Positions 8,785 through 16,715 of a stretch of DNA of 64,000 nt are shown piece by piece. Under the pieces are notes generated by a model. The model did no database searches and had not been told where the DNA came from. It saw only the letters and a list, made by a program, of their open reading frames with translations. The stretch's first letter is position 1. Every line of letters begins with the position of its first letter. Source of the stretch: Virgibacillus_F sp049310925 (GTDB lineage Bacteria; Bacillota; Bacilli; Bacillales; Amphibacillaceae); contig NZ_JBMERP010000010.1 of NCBI RefSeq assembly GCF_049310925.1, positions 6,420-70,419 on the forward strand, given 5' to 3'. A program made the translations under genes and the position numbers.

Positions 8785-8835
8785 AATAAATAGGAGGTCG
8801 CTTCACACTATAAGTGTGAGGTTGATCTCTTTTTT
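8785..8835 (+). terminator. Terminator built on the 42-nt duplicated element, copy 2
   Basis: Same 42 nt as 6880-6921. Here GAGGTC pairs with GATCTC outside the CTTCACAC/GTGTGAGG stem, and the structure is followed by at least eight T: a clear terminator for the HNH-NERD operon. Confidence 0.8.
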
Positions 8836-8868
8836 TTGTTATTAAAAATAAAAAAGGGGTTGGGACTA

Positions 8869-9507
8869 ATGGAAGTGAAAAGAGATGATAAAAAGATGAA
8901 AGAGTTTAGAAGGATATTGAGAGAAGATAAGCTAGAAAGAGGGTTTAAAAGAAACAGTAATGGAATGAATTTTGAAAGGTATAGAGAAGATAACGAATGG
9001 AAAATTTATAAAAAACAGTTATCAGGAGATGATTTAGAAGACTATATGGTTAGTTATGTTAAAGATTGGTTTGAGGGAACGGACTATAAAATAATACATG
9101 ATTTAGTTTTAGGAAATTATGAATATCAGCTCGACATTTTATTAGTAACCAATTACGGATGTTTTATAATCGAGGTAAAGAATTGGAGTGGAACTTTTAC
9201 TATAAATAATGGTGATTGGGTCAAAGAAGATAGTAATGGAAAGCGTTTTGAGAAAAATGGGTACGAAAACCCTACTCAGCAAGTTAAAAAGCATAAGAAG
9301 GCTTTAAAACGATTATTAGATGGTTATTGTGATATACCTATTTATACTTTTATATATATCCAATGTGATGAATTATATAGTGATACGATACAAATAAATA
9401 ATAATAATAAAGAAATTTTAAAAGAAATTCAAAAGATAATTATAAATAATTCAAAAGCTATAAAACCATACATAGTAGGTGATTTGGTCACTTATATAGT
9501 AGAATAA
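8869..9507 (+). CDS. NERD-domain nuclease-related protein, 212 aa
   Basis: ATG 8869 follows AAGGGGTTGGGACTA; upstream frame codons were rejected. Paralogue of 8152 with the same N-terminal block (KKMKEFRRILRED) and a NERD core: GDDLEDYMV, YQLDILLV with Asp89, IEVKNWSG with the E-V-K motif intact (102-104), and NPTQQVKKHKKAL, a common NERD tail motif. Known NERD proteins are linked to DNA processing on plasmids. Probably the active member of the pair. Confidence 0.8.
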   Translation: MEVKRDDKKMKEFRRILREDKLERGFKRNSNGMNFERYREDNEWKIYKKQLSGDDLEDYMVSYVKDWFEGTDYKIIHDLVLGNYEYQLDILLVTNYGCFIIEVKNWSGTFTINNGDWVKEDSNGKRFEKNGYENPTQQVKKHKKALKRLLDGYCDIPIYTFIYIQCDELYSDTIQINNNNKEILKEIQKIIINNSKAIKPYIVGDLVTYIVE

Positions 9508-9524
9508 AGTCGTTTTTTTAATGT

Positions 9525-9582
9525 ATGGTATGGTTAGCTATGTTGCTCTTTTTATAAATGTATTATATAATAGTATTATAAT
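9525..9582 (+). promoter_or_regulatory. Class I promoter motif, first of a tandem pair
   Basis: ATGGTTAGC, 27 bp with TTGCT in place of ACTGAA, then TATAAT (9566-9571) and AGTATTATA. The weakest upstream box of the set. It lies ahead of the class II motif, so the sigma gene would have two promoters. Confidence 0.5.
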
Positions 9583-9623
9583 ATAATTAAATTAAATATA
9601 TAAAACAAATATATAAAGATACA

Positions 9624-9722
9624 TGTAATATTTATGTGATTGATCTTTGTAACATTCCTGTAATATGAACTATTTAAGAACGTGATATAATTATATTATA
9701 AGATAAAAACCTAATATATAGG
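9624..9722 (+). promoter_or_regulatory. Class II promoter motif (drives sigma factor)
   Basis: TGTAACATTCCTGTAATAT, 32 bp from GTAAC to TATAAT (9686-9691), then the AACCTAATATATAGGTT leader hairpin. An extra TGTAATAT half site lies at 9624, so this copy may bind more protein than the others. Confidence 0.75.
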
Positions 9723-9749
9723 TTTAATAAATAAAAGGGGTTGGCTTTA

Positions 9750-10793
9750 ATGAATAGTGTAATTAATGAAATTAAAAAGTATGTTGATGGAAATGGAATT
9801 AAAGAACTTAGTGCGGAAGAACAGTTAGTTTTATTGAAAAAGTTTAGAGAGAATAATGATGTGGATGCTCGTACTAGTTTAATGGAAAGTATGTATTTAA
9901 TGTTAATAAAAATTGTTAATGAAAGAAGTTTTAAATATGATTTAAATGCAGATGATTTTTTTATGAGAGCTTGTGAATATTGTTTAAAAGGGTTTGAAAT
10001 ATATAATGAAGAAAAAAATATGACGGTAAGTACCTACATTTATAATTATGTAAATATGAGATTACTAGAAAAAGTTAAATTAGGTATTAAAGATGATAGT
10101 GGAGTGGATCTAAATTATTCAACTTGTTTTAAAGATAAAATGAAAAAGATTATTGATTTTATAGTTAAATTTAAAAATGAAAATGGAAAAGATGTTGAAC
10201 CTTCTTATAAAGATATTGCTGTTGGGGTGAAAATGAAAATTAAAGAAGTGGAAAAATTTATGAATGAAGATAATTATAGCATGGTTAATAATACTATTAT
10301 GAATGAAGATGGTGAAGTTAGTATTTTTGATTATGTTAGTGATGATAAAATAAATATTGAAAATGAAGTAATTGATAATATTTTCTTTGAAAATATAGAG
10401 GATTTTCTAGGTGAAAGAGAAATCGAAATTTTAAAATCAATTAAATATAATATTGATACTAAAGGAAAATTTAATAAAAGTGATATTGGAAGAGAAGTAG
10501 GATTATCATCTGAACGTATAAATTCTATTATAAAAAATATTAAAAGTAAAATTGTAGAAAATCTCAGCCTTGAATCTAAAAAGGAAATGAAAAAAATGTT
10601 AGAGAATTTAAATAGTGTAGAAAGGTTAATTGTTAAAGAAAGAGAAGAAGGAAAAAGAACTAATGGGATTGCTAAGAGGTTAAAGATGGATGTTAAAGAA
10701 GTAAAGAGTATCTTAGATAATTTTGATGAAAAAGTAAAAAAAATCGAAAGTAATGAAAATGTAGTAAATGATGTGTTAAGAATGGTGGGTTAA
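9750..10793 (+). CDS. Plasmid-encoded sigma-70 family factor, 347 aa
   Basis: ATG 9750 lies 9 nt after AAAGGGG; an in-phase TTG at 9741 was not chosen. Region 2-like part near residues 45-110 (YLMLIKIVNERSFKYDLNAD, then STYIYNYVNMRLLE). Region 3-like part near 140-200 (PSYKDIAVGVKMKIKEVEKF then IFDYVSDDK). Region 4-like part near 210-265 (FLGEREIEILKSI ... SDIGREVGLSSERINSIIKN). A second region-4-like HTH follows near 280-325 (SVERLIVKEREEGKRTNGIA), an unusual extra. It has tandem class I and class II promoters and may therefore control itself. It is the natural candidate to read one of the two motif families. Confidence 0.82.
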   Translation: MNSVINEIKKYVDGNGIKELSAEEQLVLLKKFRENNDVDARTSLMESMYLMLIKIVNERSFKYDLNADDFFMRACEYCLKGFEIYNEEKNMTVSTYIYNYVNMRLLEKVKLGIKDDSGVDLNYSTCFKDKMKKIIDFIVKFKNENGKDVEPSYKDIAVGVKMKIKEVEKFMNEDNYSMVNNTIMNEDGEVSIFDYVSDDKINIENEVIDNIFFENIEDFLGEREIEILKSIKYNIDTKGKFNKSDIGREVGLSSERINSIIKNIKSKIVENLSLESKKEMKKMLENLNSVERLIVKEREEGKRTNGIAKRLKMDVKEVKSILDNFDEKVKKIESNENVVNDVLRMVG

Positions 10794-10802
10794 GTTTTCT
10801 AA

Positions 10803-10855
10803 ATGGTAGAAATAACACTACTGAAGAATTGTTTTTAAAAAGCTATTATGTAATT
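10803..10855 (+). promoter_or_regulatory. Class I promoter motif (drives the 10902 operon)
   Basis: ATGGTAGAAATAAC, 27 bp starting ACTACTGAAGAATT, then GC and TATTAT (10844-10849). Confidence 0.7.
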
Positions 10856-10901
10856 AGTGAGTTAATTAATATTAATAATATAAAACATAGAGGTGATTAA
10901 A

Positions 10902-11132
10902 ATGGGGTTAGAATTAGAAGTGTTTAACGAAGATGAATTAGAAAGTGAGATTGAAAAAGCGTTAGATATAAAAAGAAAATTAACTGAGGAAGAGATTGAT
11001 GAAATATATGAGTATCATTATGGAAAAGTAAATGAGTTACCTGATTTGAATGAAAAAGATATAGATAAATGGTGTGAATCCTTTGTGAAAAATCCTCCTT
11101 TAAAAAATAAAGGTGGTGAAAAATATGAATGA
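10902..11132 (+). CDS. Small acidic protein, 76 aa
   Basis: ATG 10902 after GAGGTG. Rich in Glu, Asp and Lys; predicted helical, no membrane segment. First gene of the operon that leads to the pilin. Function unknown. Confidence 0.65.
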   Translation: MGLELEVFNEDELESEIEKALDIKRKLTEEEIDEIYEYHYGKVNELPDLNEKDIDKWCESFVKNPPLKNKGGEKYE

Positions 11133-11304
11133 CTATGAAGTATTTTATATAGATGGATATGATTTTGAACGTAACAACAAGAAAATGAAAATGTTTGGTG
11201 AAAATAGTAATGATATTTTAAGTGAATTTATGATAAATGAAATGGATGAAAAAGTAATGTTGCAAATGTGTATAAAAGAAATAAATGAGTTTGAAGAAAA
11301 ATAA
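11125..11304 (+). CDS. Small protein, 59 aa
   Basis: ATG 11125 overlaps the previous stop by 8 nt, with GGTGG upstream, so translation is coupled. Acidic and unrecognised. Confidence 0.6.
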   Translation: MNDYEVFYIDGYDFERNNKKMKMFGENSNDILSEFMINEMDEKVMLQMCIKEINEFEEK

Positions 11305-11376
11305 ATAGAGAATATATAAATAGGGATAAGTTGGATTAAATAGGAGGTAATTTGATTATTTATTGGAGGAATCATA

Positions 11377-11706
11377 ATGGAAAAAATAAAATTTTTCTTA
11401 ATACCATTTTCAATATCACTAACGATAATGACATACATAAATCATAGTTTTGATGTAGCGTTTTTGATATTTAGCATATCTAGTCTAATTATATTCATTT
11501 TGGTGATGAGGAGAAAGGATGAAGAAAAAGAAAAAAAGGCTATAAAACAATGTGTAGAAATAGTTAATTCTTATATTAAAGACGATTTTTCAAAAGATGA
11601 AATAAAAGAGAGATTAAAATATATAGAATTAAGTGAAGAAATCAAAGAGGAAATCATGAATACAGGAGTATTAGTGAAAGAGTTAAATAAAAAAGGAGAA
11701 GGTTAA
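11377..11706 (+). CDS. Membrane protein with two N-terminal helices, 109 aa
   Basis: TGGAGG upstream of ATG. Two hydrophobic stretches in residues 5-45 (FFLIPFSISLTIM, then FLIFSISSLIIFILVM), a basic turn (MRRKDEEKEKK), then a soluble charged helical tail. The topology suggests an accessory subunit of the neighbouring membrane and pilin genes. Confidence 0.7.
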   Translation: MEKIKFFLIPFSISLTIMTYINHSFDVAFLIFSISSLIIFILVMRRKDEEKEKKAIKQCVEIVNSYIKDDFSKDEIKERLKYIELSEEIKEEIMNTGVLVKELNKKGEG

Positions 11707-11707
11707 A

Positions 11708-12319
11708 ATGAGAAAAAAAGGAGTTATTATAGTTAATTTATTTATTTTTTTGTTATCAAGTTATGCTTTATTTTATTCGATTTCCTTTCTTTACTTTATG
11801 GTGGAGAGAACAGAATTCGTATTAGAAGTGGAAGCGATATTAAAAATATTATTATTAATAATTATTATTTTATCCTATTTAAGTTCAGTTTACGTTATAG
11901 GAAGATTACATTTTCATACTAAAAAAAATGGAAAGTTAAAGGTACTTTCTTTTTTGAATAATAACTGGAAAATATTATTACTATTATTTATTACATTTTT
12001 AATTCCAGTTTTCTTCTTAGTACAAATTTATGTTACTTATTTATTGTGGCTTGTAACTATAAGTTTAGTTTTGGTAAAGTACAAGTTTATATATAAAGTC
12101 GATCCTAATAAAAAAGTGAGTGTAGAGACAGAAAAAATGGTTGTAGATAATATAAAAGATAAAGAAGTTGATGATTGTATTGAGTTTTTTGAAGATGGAA
12201 CGCTAAGTGAAGAAGAATTAATTTCTTATTCAAAAGATTGTCCTGAACACTTTAAAGGAAAAATTCTTATTTCTATAGCAAAAAAGAGAAGGGAAATAAA
12301 AATGAACGTAAGTGAGTAA
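11708..12319 (+). CDS. Polytopic membrane protein, 203 aa
   Basis: Starts 2 nt after the preceding stop with AAGGAGAAGG upstream. About four hydrophobic segments between residues 5 and 135, then a soluble C-terminal region of about 65 residues with acidic helices. No family recognised. It sits directly before the pilin gene, so an assembly or anchoring role is possible. Confidence 0.7.
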   Translation: MRKKGVIIVNLFIFLLSSYALFYSISFLYFMVERTEFVLEVEAILKILLLIIIILSYLSSVYVIGRLHFHTKKNGKLKVLSFLNNNWKILLLLFITFLIPVFFLVQIYVTYLLWLVTISLVLVKYKFIYKVDPNKKVSVETEKMVVDNIKDKEVDDCIEFFEDGTLSEEELISYSKDCPEHFKGKILISIAKKRREIKMNVSE

Positions 12320-12419
12320 ATATAGTTCTTAGCATCTAAGGAGGTGATATATAAACACTAGAAAAAATACATAATAGGTGGTTTGTTTTTTTGAATATAA
12401 AAAAAGGGAGAGGATTTTA

Positions 12420-12905
12420 ATGAAGGAATTAATAATTAATTTTTTAGGTGTATTAGATAATAAAAGGAATAATGAGAGAATGAAAGAGAAAGGATTTAGT
12501 TTAGCTGAATTAGGAATTGCTATGGTTATTCTATTGATAATAGCCACGATAGCCACTATAAGTTATTTTGTATTTATTGATGATGCAAAAAAAGTTAAAT
12601 CAGTTGAGGATGCTAATTCTATTCAAACTGCTGTTGCTACAAGTTATGCACAAGGAAACGGTTGGTCAGTAGATCCGTCTGGTACTTCTTTATCAGCATA
12701 TGGAAATCCAAAAGTTTTTAAAGCTATTGGAGGAACATTAAGTTCAACTTCTACTGATGGTATTACATTTGTATTAGAGGCAACGAGTTCAACAAATGGT
12801 TTGATAGTATCTGATGAAGTATTAATAGATGCTGATAACGGAACTGTAACGACTGGAAATATAACAGTTGATAAGACAACTTATGATGGTATTACTGCTA
12901 GTGAA
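12420..12905 (+). pseudogene. Type IV-like prepilin gene, 5' part (split by insertion)
   Basis: ATG 12420 after AAGGGAGAGG. The prepilin signature is clear: KGFSLAELGIAMVI, with a G/F cleavage site and Glu at mature position 5, then about 22 hydrophobic residues. The head domain is Thr/Ser/Gly-rich. The frame runs to about GAA 12903-12905, after which base composition changes. The missing 3' end lies at 15042-15158 in the same phase. A close N-terminal relative is at 55482 (minus). Confidence 0.8.
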
Positions 12906-13335
12906 TCCGCCGTACACGTTTACGGTATGTTTAACGGCGGTTTATCGTTGGTGTGCCGGCACTTTGCTTATATTATCGACGATTGTTACTGTTCAAAACG
13001 ATTGTTTATAACGAACTTTCCTAGCGACTAATTACGTTACCTTCATATTACCCAACTTGTTCCGTGAATGCAAGGCCTAATTTGAAACTAACTGCATTAT
13101 GTATCACCTAACCGTAACTAATTCGCTTGTGTGACGCTCCATGCTACGGTATTTGCTTCCAAAATTTAAATCCTCGACCCCCTAAGATTTTCTACGACAA
13201 AAAAAGTCGGCGAACAGGTGGTTAGACCCGTCCAGTCCGACATTTATCCGACTCAAACTAGTTGACTTCGGCAGCATTTTTTTATTCGCTTGTTCAACTA
13301 AAGCACCCGAGTTGCCTTCGTGAGAACACCTGCCT
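12906..13335. other. GC-rich stretch without an intact gene
   Basis: About 430 bases without a convincing gene. On the minus strand one frame is open from about 13325 to 13169 (LVEQANKKMLPKSTSLSRIN visible) but lacks a start, so it may be a gene fragment cut at the boundary with the HIRAN gene. Confidence 0.4.
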
Positions 13336-13340
13336 TAAGG

Positions 13341-13988
13341 CTATTTGTATTCGGTTTTTATAGTTACTTGTCCATCTAATTTATATTCAGATTCCCCAGT
13401 ATCAACTTTTTCATCATTGCGGTTAATTTTATATTTACCACCTCTTAGACTGACACTAACACTAAAATTGAGTTTTCGGTTATCTTTTAATCCACCCGCT
13501 AATTGATCATATATGTATTCTTTACCTTCTGAAAAGTTTTTCTTAGGAACATAACCAACCATAAATGAATCTATATAGACTGCTATTGCCTTTGAATCAT
13601 ATTCATTATCAGGTTCTAATTGTAGCGAGCAATTGGAAAATAATGCATCACTATATTCAAAAATAGGTTGATCATAAGTTTCTTCTAAAATTTCTTTGTT
13701 TGTCATACCATCATATTTTTCTTCATCAAAGAAAGTGCTATTTTCCTTTTCTTGTTGTAAGGCTTTTTTTATAGCTTTTTGGTAAAAAGAGGTTCCTGCG
13801 ATTTTGAAATCAATGTATTCAAATATTCCATATTTCTCTTCTCTTGTTACTGAATAACTTGTTTCTGCAATTGGGATTGGTCCTTTATATTCCTCTTTAA
13901 TTTCCGGAGTTACGTCCTCTTGTTGTTTTTCTGTTTCATTGTTTTGAGGTGTTTTTTTGTTTTTAGTAAGAAAATCAAAAATACCCAT
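13341..13988 (-). CDS. HIRAN-domain protein, 215 aa
   Basis: ATG after AAAGGGG. A charged linker (about 1-65) is followed by a HIRAN domain: DFKIAGTSFYQKAI, then LQLEPDNEYDSKAIAVYIDS and VGYVPKK, which are the family hallmarks. HIRAN domains bind single-stranded DNA 3' ends in helicases; this one stands alone, as in many bacterial small proteins. Its composition matches the plasmid, not the flanking GC-rich DNA. It may be cargo of the insertion. Confidence 0.85.
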   Translation of the reverse strand: MGIFDFLTKNKKTPQNNETEKQQEDVTPEIKEEYKGPIPIAETSYSVTREEKYGIFEYIDFKIAGTSFYQKAIKKALQQEKENSTFFDEEKYDGMTNKEILEETYDQPIFEYSDALFSNCSLQLEPDNEYDSKAIAVYIDSFMVGYVPKKNFSEGKEYIYDQLAGGLKDNRKLNFSVSVSLRGGKYKINRNDEKVDTGESEYKLDGQVTIKTEYK

Positions 13989-14110
13989 GTTATTTTCCCC
14001 TTTCTATTTAGCACCGACTCTTATACAACAATCCTACTGCGTTAGCGTTTAGTAATTGTTTCACAATCTCTGTATTTAGTTTAACATAATTTATCTGAAT
14101 AACTAATAAA

Positions 14111-14147
14111 TTTTAAAAAATACGGACAACCCTCGTCGAGGTTGCCC
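14111..14147 (-). terminator. Terminator in the insertion
   Basis: On the minus strand GGGCAACC and GGGTTGTCC pair across CGACGA and are followed by TATTTTTT. It ends the 14181-14348 gene. Confidence 0.7.
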
Positions 14148-14180
14148 GTTACTTCGTATTCTATTCGCTTTTATGCCACC

Positions 14181-14348
14181 TTACTCCGTCGCCTTGCCTG
14201 GTAGTCGATACTGTACCGATAAGCCTTGACCGTTAGTCAATGCGAATGTGTGCATTACATGGCCGCCTTGCTGCTTTACTGCCTCGATAAATCCAACGTA
14301 TTCTTCCGTCGTGTAACATACCCGGTTATATTCGTTCCATGTAAACAA
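14181..14348 (-). CDS. Small protein of the GC-rich element, 55 aa
   Basis: TTG start seven bases after AGGGG (minus strand), ending before a good terminator. Sequence begins MFTWNEYNRVCYTTEEYVGF. Codon choice fits the GC-rich element. Not recognised. Confidence 0.5.
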   Translation of the reverse strand: MFTWNEYNRVCYTTEEYVGFIEAVKQQGGHVMHTFALTNGQGLSVQYRLPGKATE

Positions 14349-14372
14349 TTTATCGCCCCTAACTTCGTATTC

Positions 14373-14732
14373 CTACGTAATTTTCCGCGCTATACATTCA
14401 ATGCGATTTGGTCCGGCTAGTCCAATCGCTTGCTTATCACCGTCTATATACTTGTGTCCCGCATACTTGCGCTTGTCGTACTTCATGTAATTAATATAAT
14501 TCCGAAATTCCTCCGCCGATAATTCGTTTACATAGTCCACTTCGTAGTTTTCATTTAGCCACTTCGTGAAATATTCCCACATCTTAACGTAGTCGCGAAT
14601 AGTCCTGTCCCTTACACCTTCCGTTCGCTTACCGCTAATAACAATGTCAATTGCTTGTGTTTGCGTCAAGTTCGGATATTCCTTTACAGGTTCCGCTAGT
14701 TTCGTGATTCTCTTACGTTTCTTCAACGACAC
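14373..14732 (-). pseudogene. Tyrosine recombinase N-terminal fragment
   Basis: GTG start preceded by GGGGAGGT. The 119 residues match the SAM-like core-binding domain of phage-type integrases (TIRDYVKMWEYFTKWLNENY, ELSAEEFRNYINYM, KYAGHKYIDGDKQAIGL). The catalytic domain is absent: the frame ends in unrelated residues 16 codons later. Interpreted as a truncated integrase remnant; a stand-alone DNA-binding domain is possible. Confidence 0.65.
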
Positions 14733-14776
14733 AAAAAAAGACCTCCCCAACGCCTAAATTTAGCGCTAAGAAAGTC

Positions 14777-15037
14777 TTACTTATCGTTATTAACAACCGC
14801 AAAACGTCTATATAACGGTTGTTTATATTCGTTTGAACTGTCGATATGCTCGGTTAAACTAGTGTAGTCCGCAACCTTTACGATTTGTTTCCGTTTAGGT
14901 TTACCGAATGATACTACGATTAGAAAACCTTCGCAAAACGTTGTCACACCGCTAACATTTTTCAGGTGCGCCCGCGCGGTCCTTCGCTTTAAACGATGAT
15001 CCACAGCCACAGCTAACCATTGCGTTCGGATTATCAA
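14777..15037 (-). pseudogene. 5'-truncated fragment of an unknown gene
   Basis: The frame begins right at the pilin junction with only a TTG and no ribosome site, so its 5' end was probably lost. About 85 residues, basic, containing VSGVTTFCEGFLIVVSFGKP. GC-rich codon use. Family not recognised. Confidence 0.4.
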
Positions 15038-15041
15038 TGCT

Positions 15042-15158
15042 GAAGTAGGAAATTTAGTTCGAGTTAGACCAGTAGATTTTAACGCTATAAAAGGTTACTT
15101 AGGTGCTGGTGTTACTGCTGAATCAGTAAATGGATATTATATTGTAACTGTAAATTAA
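15042..15158 (+). pseudogene. Type IV-like prepilin gene, 3' part
   Basis: Frame in the same phase as 12420-12905: it begins with EVGNLVRVRPVDFNAIKGYL and ends VNGYYIVTVN before TAA. AT-rich plasmid codon use resumes exactly here. If the insertion were removed, the two parts would give a pilin of about 200 aa. Confidence 0.75.
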
Positions 15159-15164
15159 AATAAG

Positions 15165-15187
15165 GGAACGTTAATTTGTTCCTTTTT
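15165..15187 (+). terminator. GGAACG hairpin terminator after pilin
   Basis: GGAAC / GTTCC around GTTAATTT, followed by TTTTT. First of the recurrent GGAACG hairpins. Confidence 0.7.
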
Positions 15188-15305
15188 AAAAAACAAAGTG
15201 ATGATTTAGATGAAAAGATGATACAGTATAACATTAAAAAAACGGATATAAATGGAATGAAGTGTAATATAGATTTATTAAAAAAGTGAAAGAAGGAGGA
15301 TTAAA

Positions 15306-15632
15306 ATGGAATTAATGACAAAAGAATTAGAATCTCAATTCGTTGTAATAGGTGAAACTGAAGATACACCAATGGAAGAAAAAAAAGTTATAGCTAAGTT
15401 TTTCTGCCCTTCAATGACCTGGTATGCGATTGAATATGATCCAACAGATCGAATATTTTTCGGTTATGTAAGGAATGAAGGAAATCCTCAAATGTCTGAA
15501 TGGGGATATTTTAGCTTGGATGAATTAGAAGGAATTCAAAAGAATCAACCTTCACCATTTTTCATGATGGAAAGGGATTTGTATTTTTCACCTAAGATAG
15601 TCAAAGAAATTAAAGAAATTTTACTTCATTAA
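15306..15632 (+). CDS. DUF2958-like protein, 108 aa
   Basis: AAGGAGG before ATG. Matches the DUF2958 pattern: IAKFFCPSMTWYAIEYDP, FFGYVRNEG, and WGYFSLDELEGI. The family is common on plasmids and conjugative elements beside DNA-metabolism genes, without a known activity. First gene of the small-gene array. Confidence 0.75.
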   Translation: MELMTKELESQFVVIGETEDTPMEEKKVIAKFFCPSMTWYAIEYDPTDRIFFGYVRNEGNPQMSEWGYFSLDELEGIQKNQPSPFFMMERDLYFSPKIVKEIKEILLH

Positions 15633-15665
15633 AAAATGTTAGATAATATAAAAGGAGGATTTTAT

Positions 15666-15845
15666 ATGGAGATACCAACTTAATTATTTTTTAGTAAAGA
15701 AGAAGAATATAACTTCAAAGCTGGATATAAGTCAGTAGGAAATGAAAAAAAAGTGGAAGATAACATGAAGTGTTTAAATATGATGGAGATTGAATTAGAA
15801 GAAAGACTTGGTAATGGTAGATGGAGTGTTATGAAAAAAGTTTAG
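15666..15845 (+). pseudogene. Small gene with in-frame stop
   Basis: AAGGAGG and ATG 15666 are followed by only five codons before TAA. The same frame then stays open for 53 codons (SKEEEYNFKAGYKSVGN visible) to TAG 15845. Either a nonsense-mutated 59-aa gene or an untranslated remnant. Confidence 0.5.
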
Positions 15846-15882
15846 TATAAAGGGATTTTTTTTAAAAAGGGGAGAGATTGAA

Positions 15883-16362
15883 ATGGAAAAATATTTTAAT
15901 GTTGATGAAGTGATTGATGAATATGGAACGGATAGAAATTTATTGGTTGTTGGTAAAACAGGAAGTGGAAAGACAACCTTTCTGAGAAATTACTTAGTGA
16001 AATTTGAAGATAAAGTAATACACTTTGTAGATAAAGAAGAAATGGATATTTTAAATAACTTGTTAAGTATACTTAAAGAAAGAATGGAAGAACGATTAGA
16101 ATTATTTAAAGAGAAAAAAGTAACAAATTTAGAGGGGTTTAATAAAATTTCACCAATTAAATTTAAAAAAGAATTTCTAGTAATAGAAAATATTGATAGG
16201 TATTTTGACTTTTTAAATAAAAACAAAGATTTTTATACATTATTAAGACAATCAAGATGTACTGGAATTCATTTTTTAGGATCTACTCAAAGGGAAATGA
16301 ATTTAGTAAGGTTAAATAATAAATTAAGAAATAATTTTATTGTAGTTAGTAACAAATCGTAA
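15883..16362 (+). CDS. Compact FtsK/HerA-like P-loop ATPase, 159 aa
   Basis: Walker A GKTGSGKT (24-31), Walker B FLVIEN (98-103) and a C-terminal GIHFLGSTQR motif, as in FtsK/TraG-type DNA pumps. At 159 aa it holds little more than the nucleotide-binding core and has no membrane part. It may need a partner or work as a small plasmid-transfer or packaging ATPase. Walker B carries Glu-Asn instead of Asp-Glu. Confidence 0.75.
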   Translation: MEKYFNVDEVIDEYGTDRNLLVVGKTGSGKTTFLRNYLVKFEDKVIHFVDKEEMDILNNLLSILKERMEERLELFKEKKVTNLEGFNKISPIKFKKEFLVIENIDRYFDFLNKNKDFYTLLRQSRCTGIHFLGSTQREMNLVRLNNKLRNNFIVVSNKS

Positions 16363-16379
16363 TTTAAAAAATTAAAAGA

Positions 16380-16406
16380 GAACGGGTTTTAAATAATCCG
16401 TTCTTT
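16380..16406 (+). terminator. Terminator after mini-ATPase
   Basis: GAACGG / CCGTTC stem with A/T loop, then TTT. Confidence 0.7.
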
Positions 16407-16425
16407 AAATGAGGGGGAAAATGAA

Positions 16426-16707
16426 ATGGAATTAAAATTCAATACTTTTGTAAGTGTAAAACAATATTTCAACGAAAATCTAAATCATCTACATGGTGAT
16501 GTAAAAGTTATTAATATAAAGAAAGAAAATTTTAGTAATCTTAAATTTGATAAAATTGGATATAAAGAAGGATCCGATTATATTAGGTATCAAAAAGATA
16601 GTGAATCAGATTTAGAAAAGAATAAATGGATAGAAATTCGCTTTAATGAAAAAGAAGTTACATTATTAGAATTTGGTTATGCTGATTTTTGGTGGAATGA
16701 GGTTTGA
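16426..16707 (+). CDS. Hypothetical protein, 93 aa
   Basis: GAGGGGG upstream of ATG. Soluble, no recognised domain; ends with FGYADFWWNEV. Part of the small-gene array. Confidence 0.65.
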   Translation: MELKFNTFVSVKQYFNENLNHLHGDVKVINIKKENFSNLKFDKIGYKEGSDYIRYQKDSESDLEKNKWIEIRFNEKEVTLLEFGYADFWWNEV

Positions 16708-16715
16708 TATGGATT

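Larger units (their letters stand above)
12906..15041. mobile_element. Mosaic insertion of about 2.1 kb inside the pilin gene
   Basis: Bounded by TGAA at both ends (12902-12905 and 15041-15044), the only direct repeat I find. Both outer parts (12906-13335, 14118-15040) are clearly more GC-rich than the plasmid and have different codon choice; the middle gene (13341-13988) is AT-rich. All content points to the minus strand. It includes a truncated integrase fragment and a 5'-truncated gene, so it looks like a decayed element or a capture of foreign DNA. No transposase or terminal inverted repeat seen. Confidence 0.65.

Noticed and set aside
14226..14420. Plus-strand frame of 64 codons in the insertion
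   Set aside because: The minus strand holds a frame with ribosome site and terminator plus the integrase fragment; the plus frame has neither.
12420..15158. Intein or group I/II intron in the pilin gene
   Set aside because: The insert has many stops in the pilin frame, no intein motifs, and no reverse transcriptase or intron core visible.
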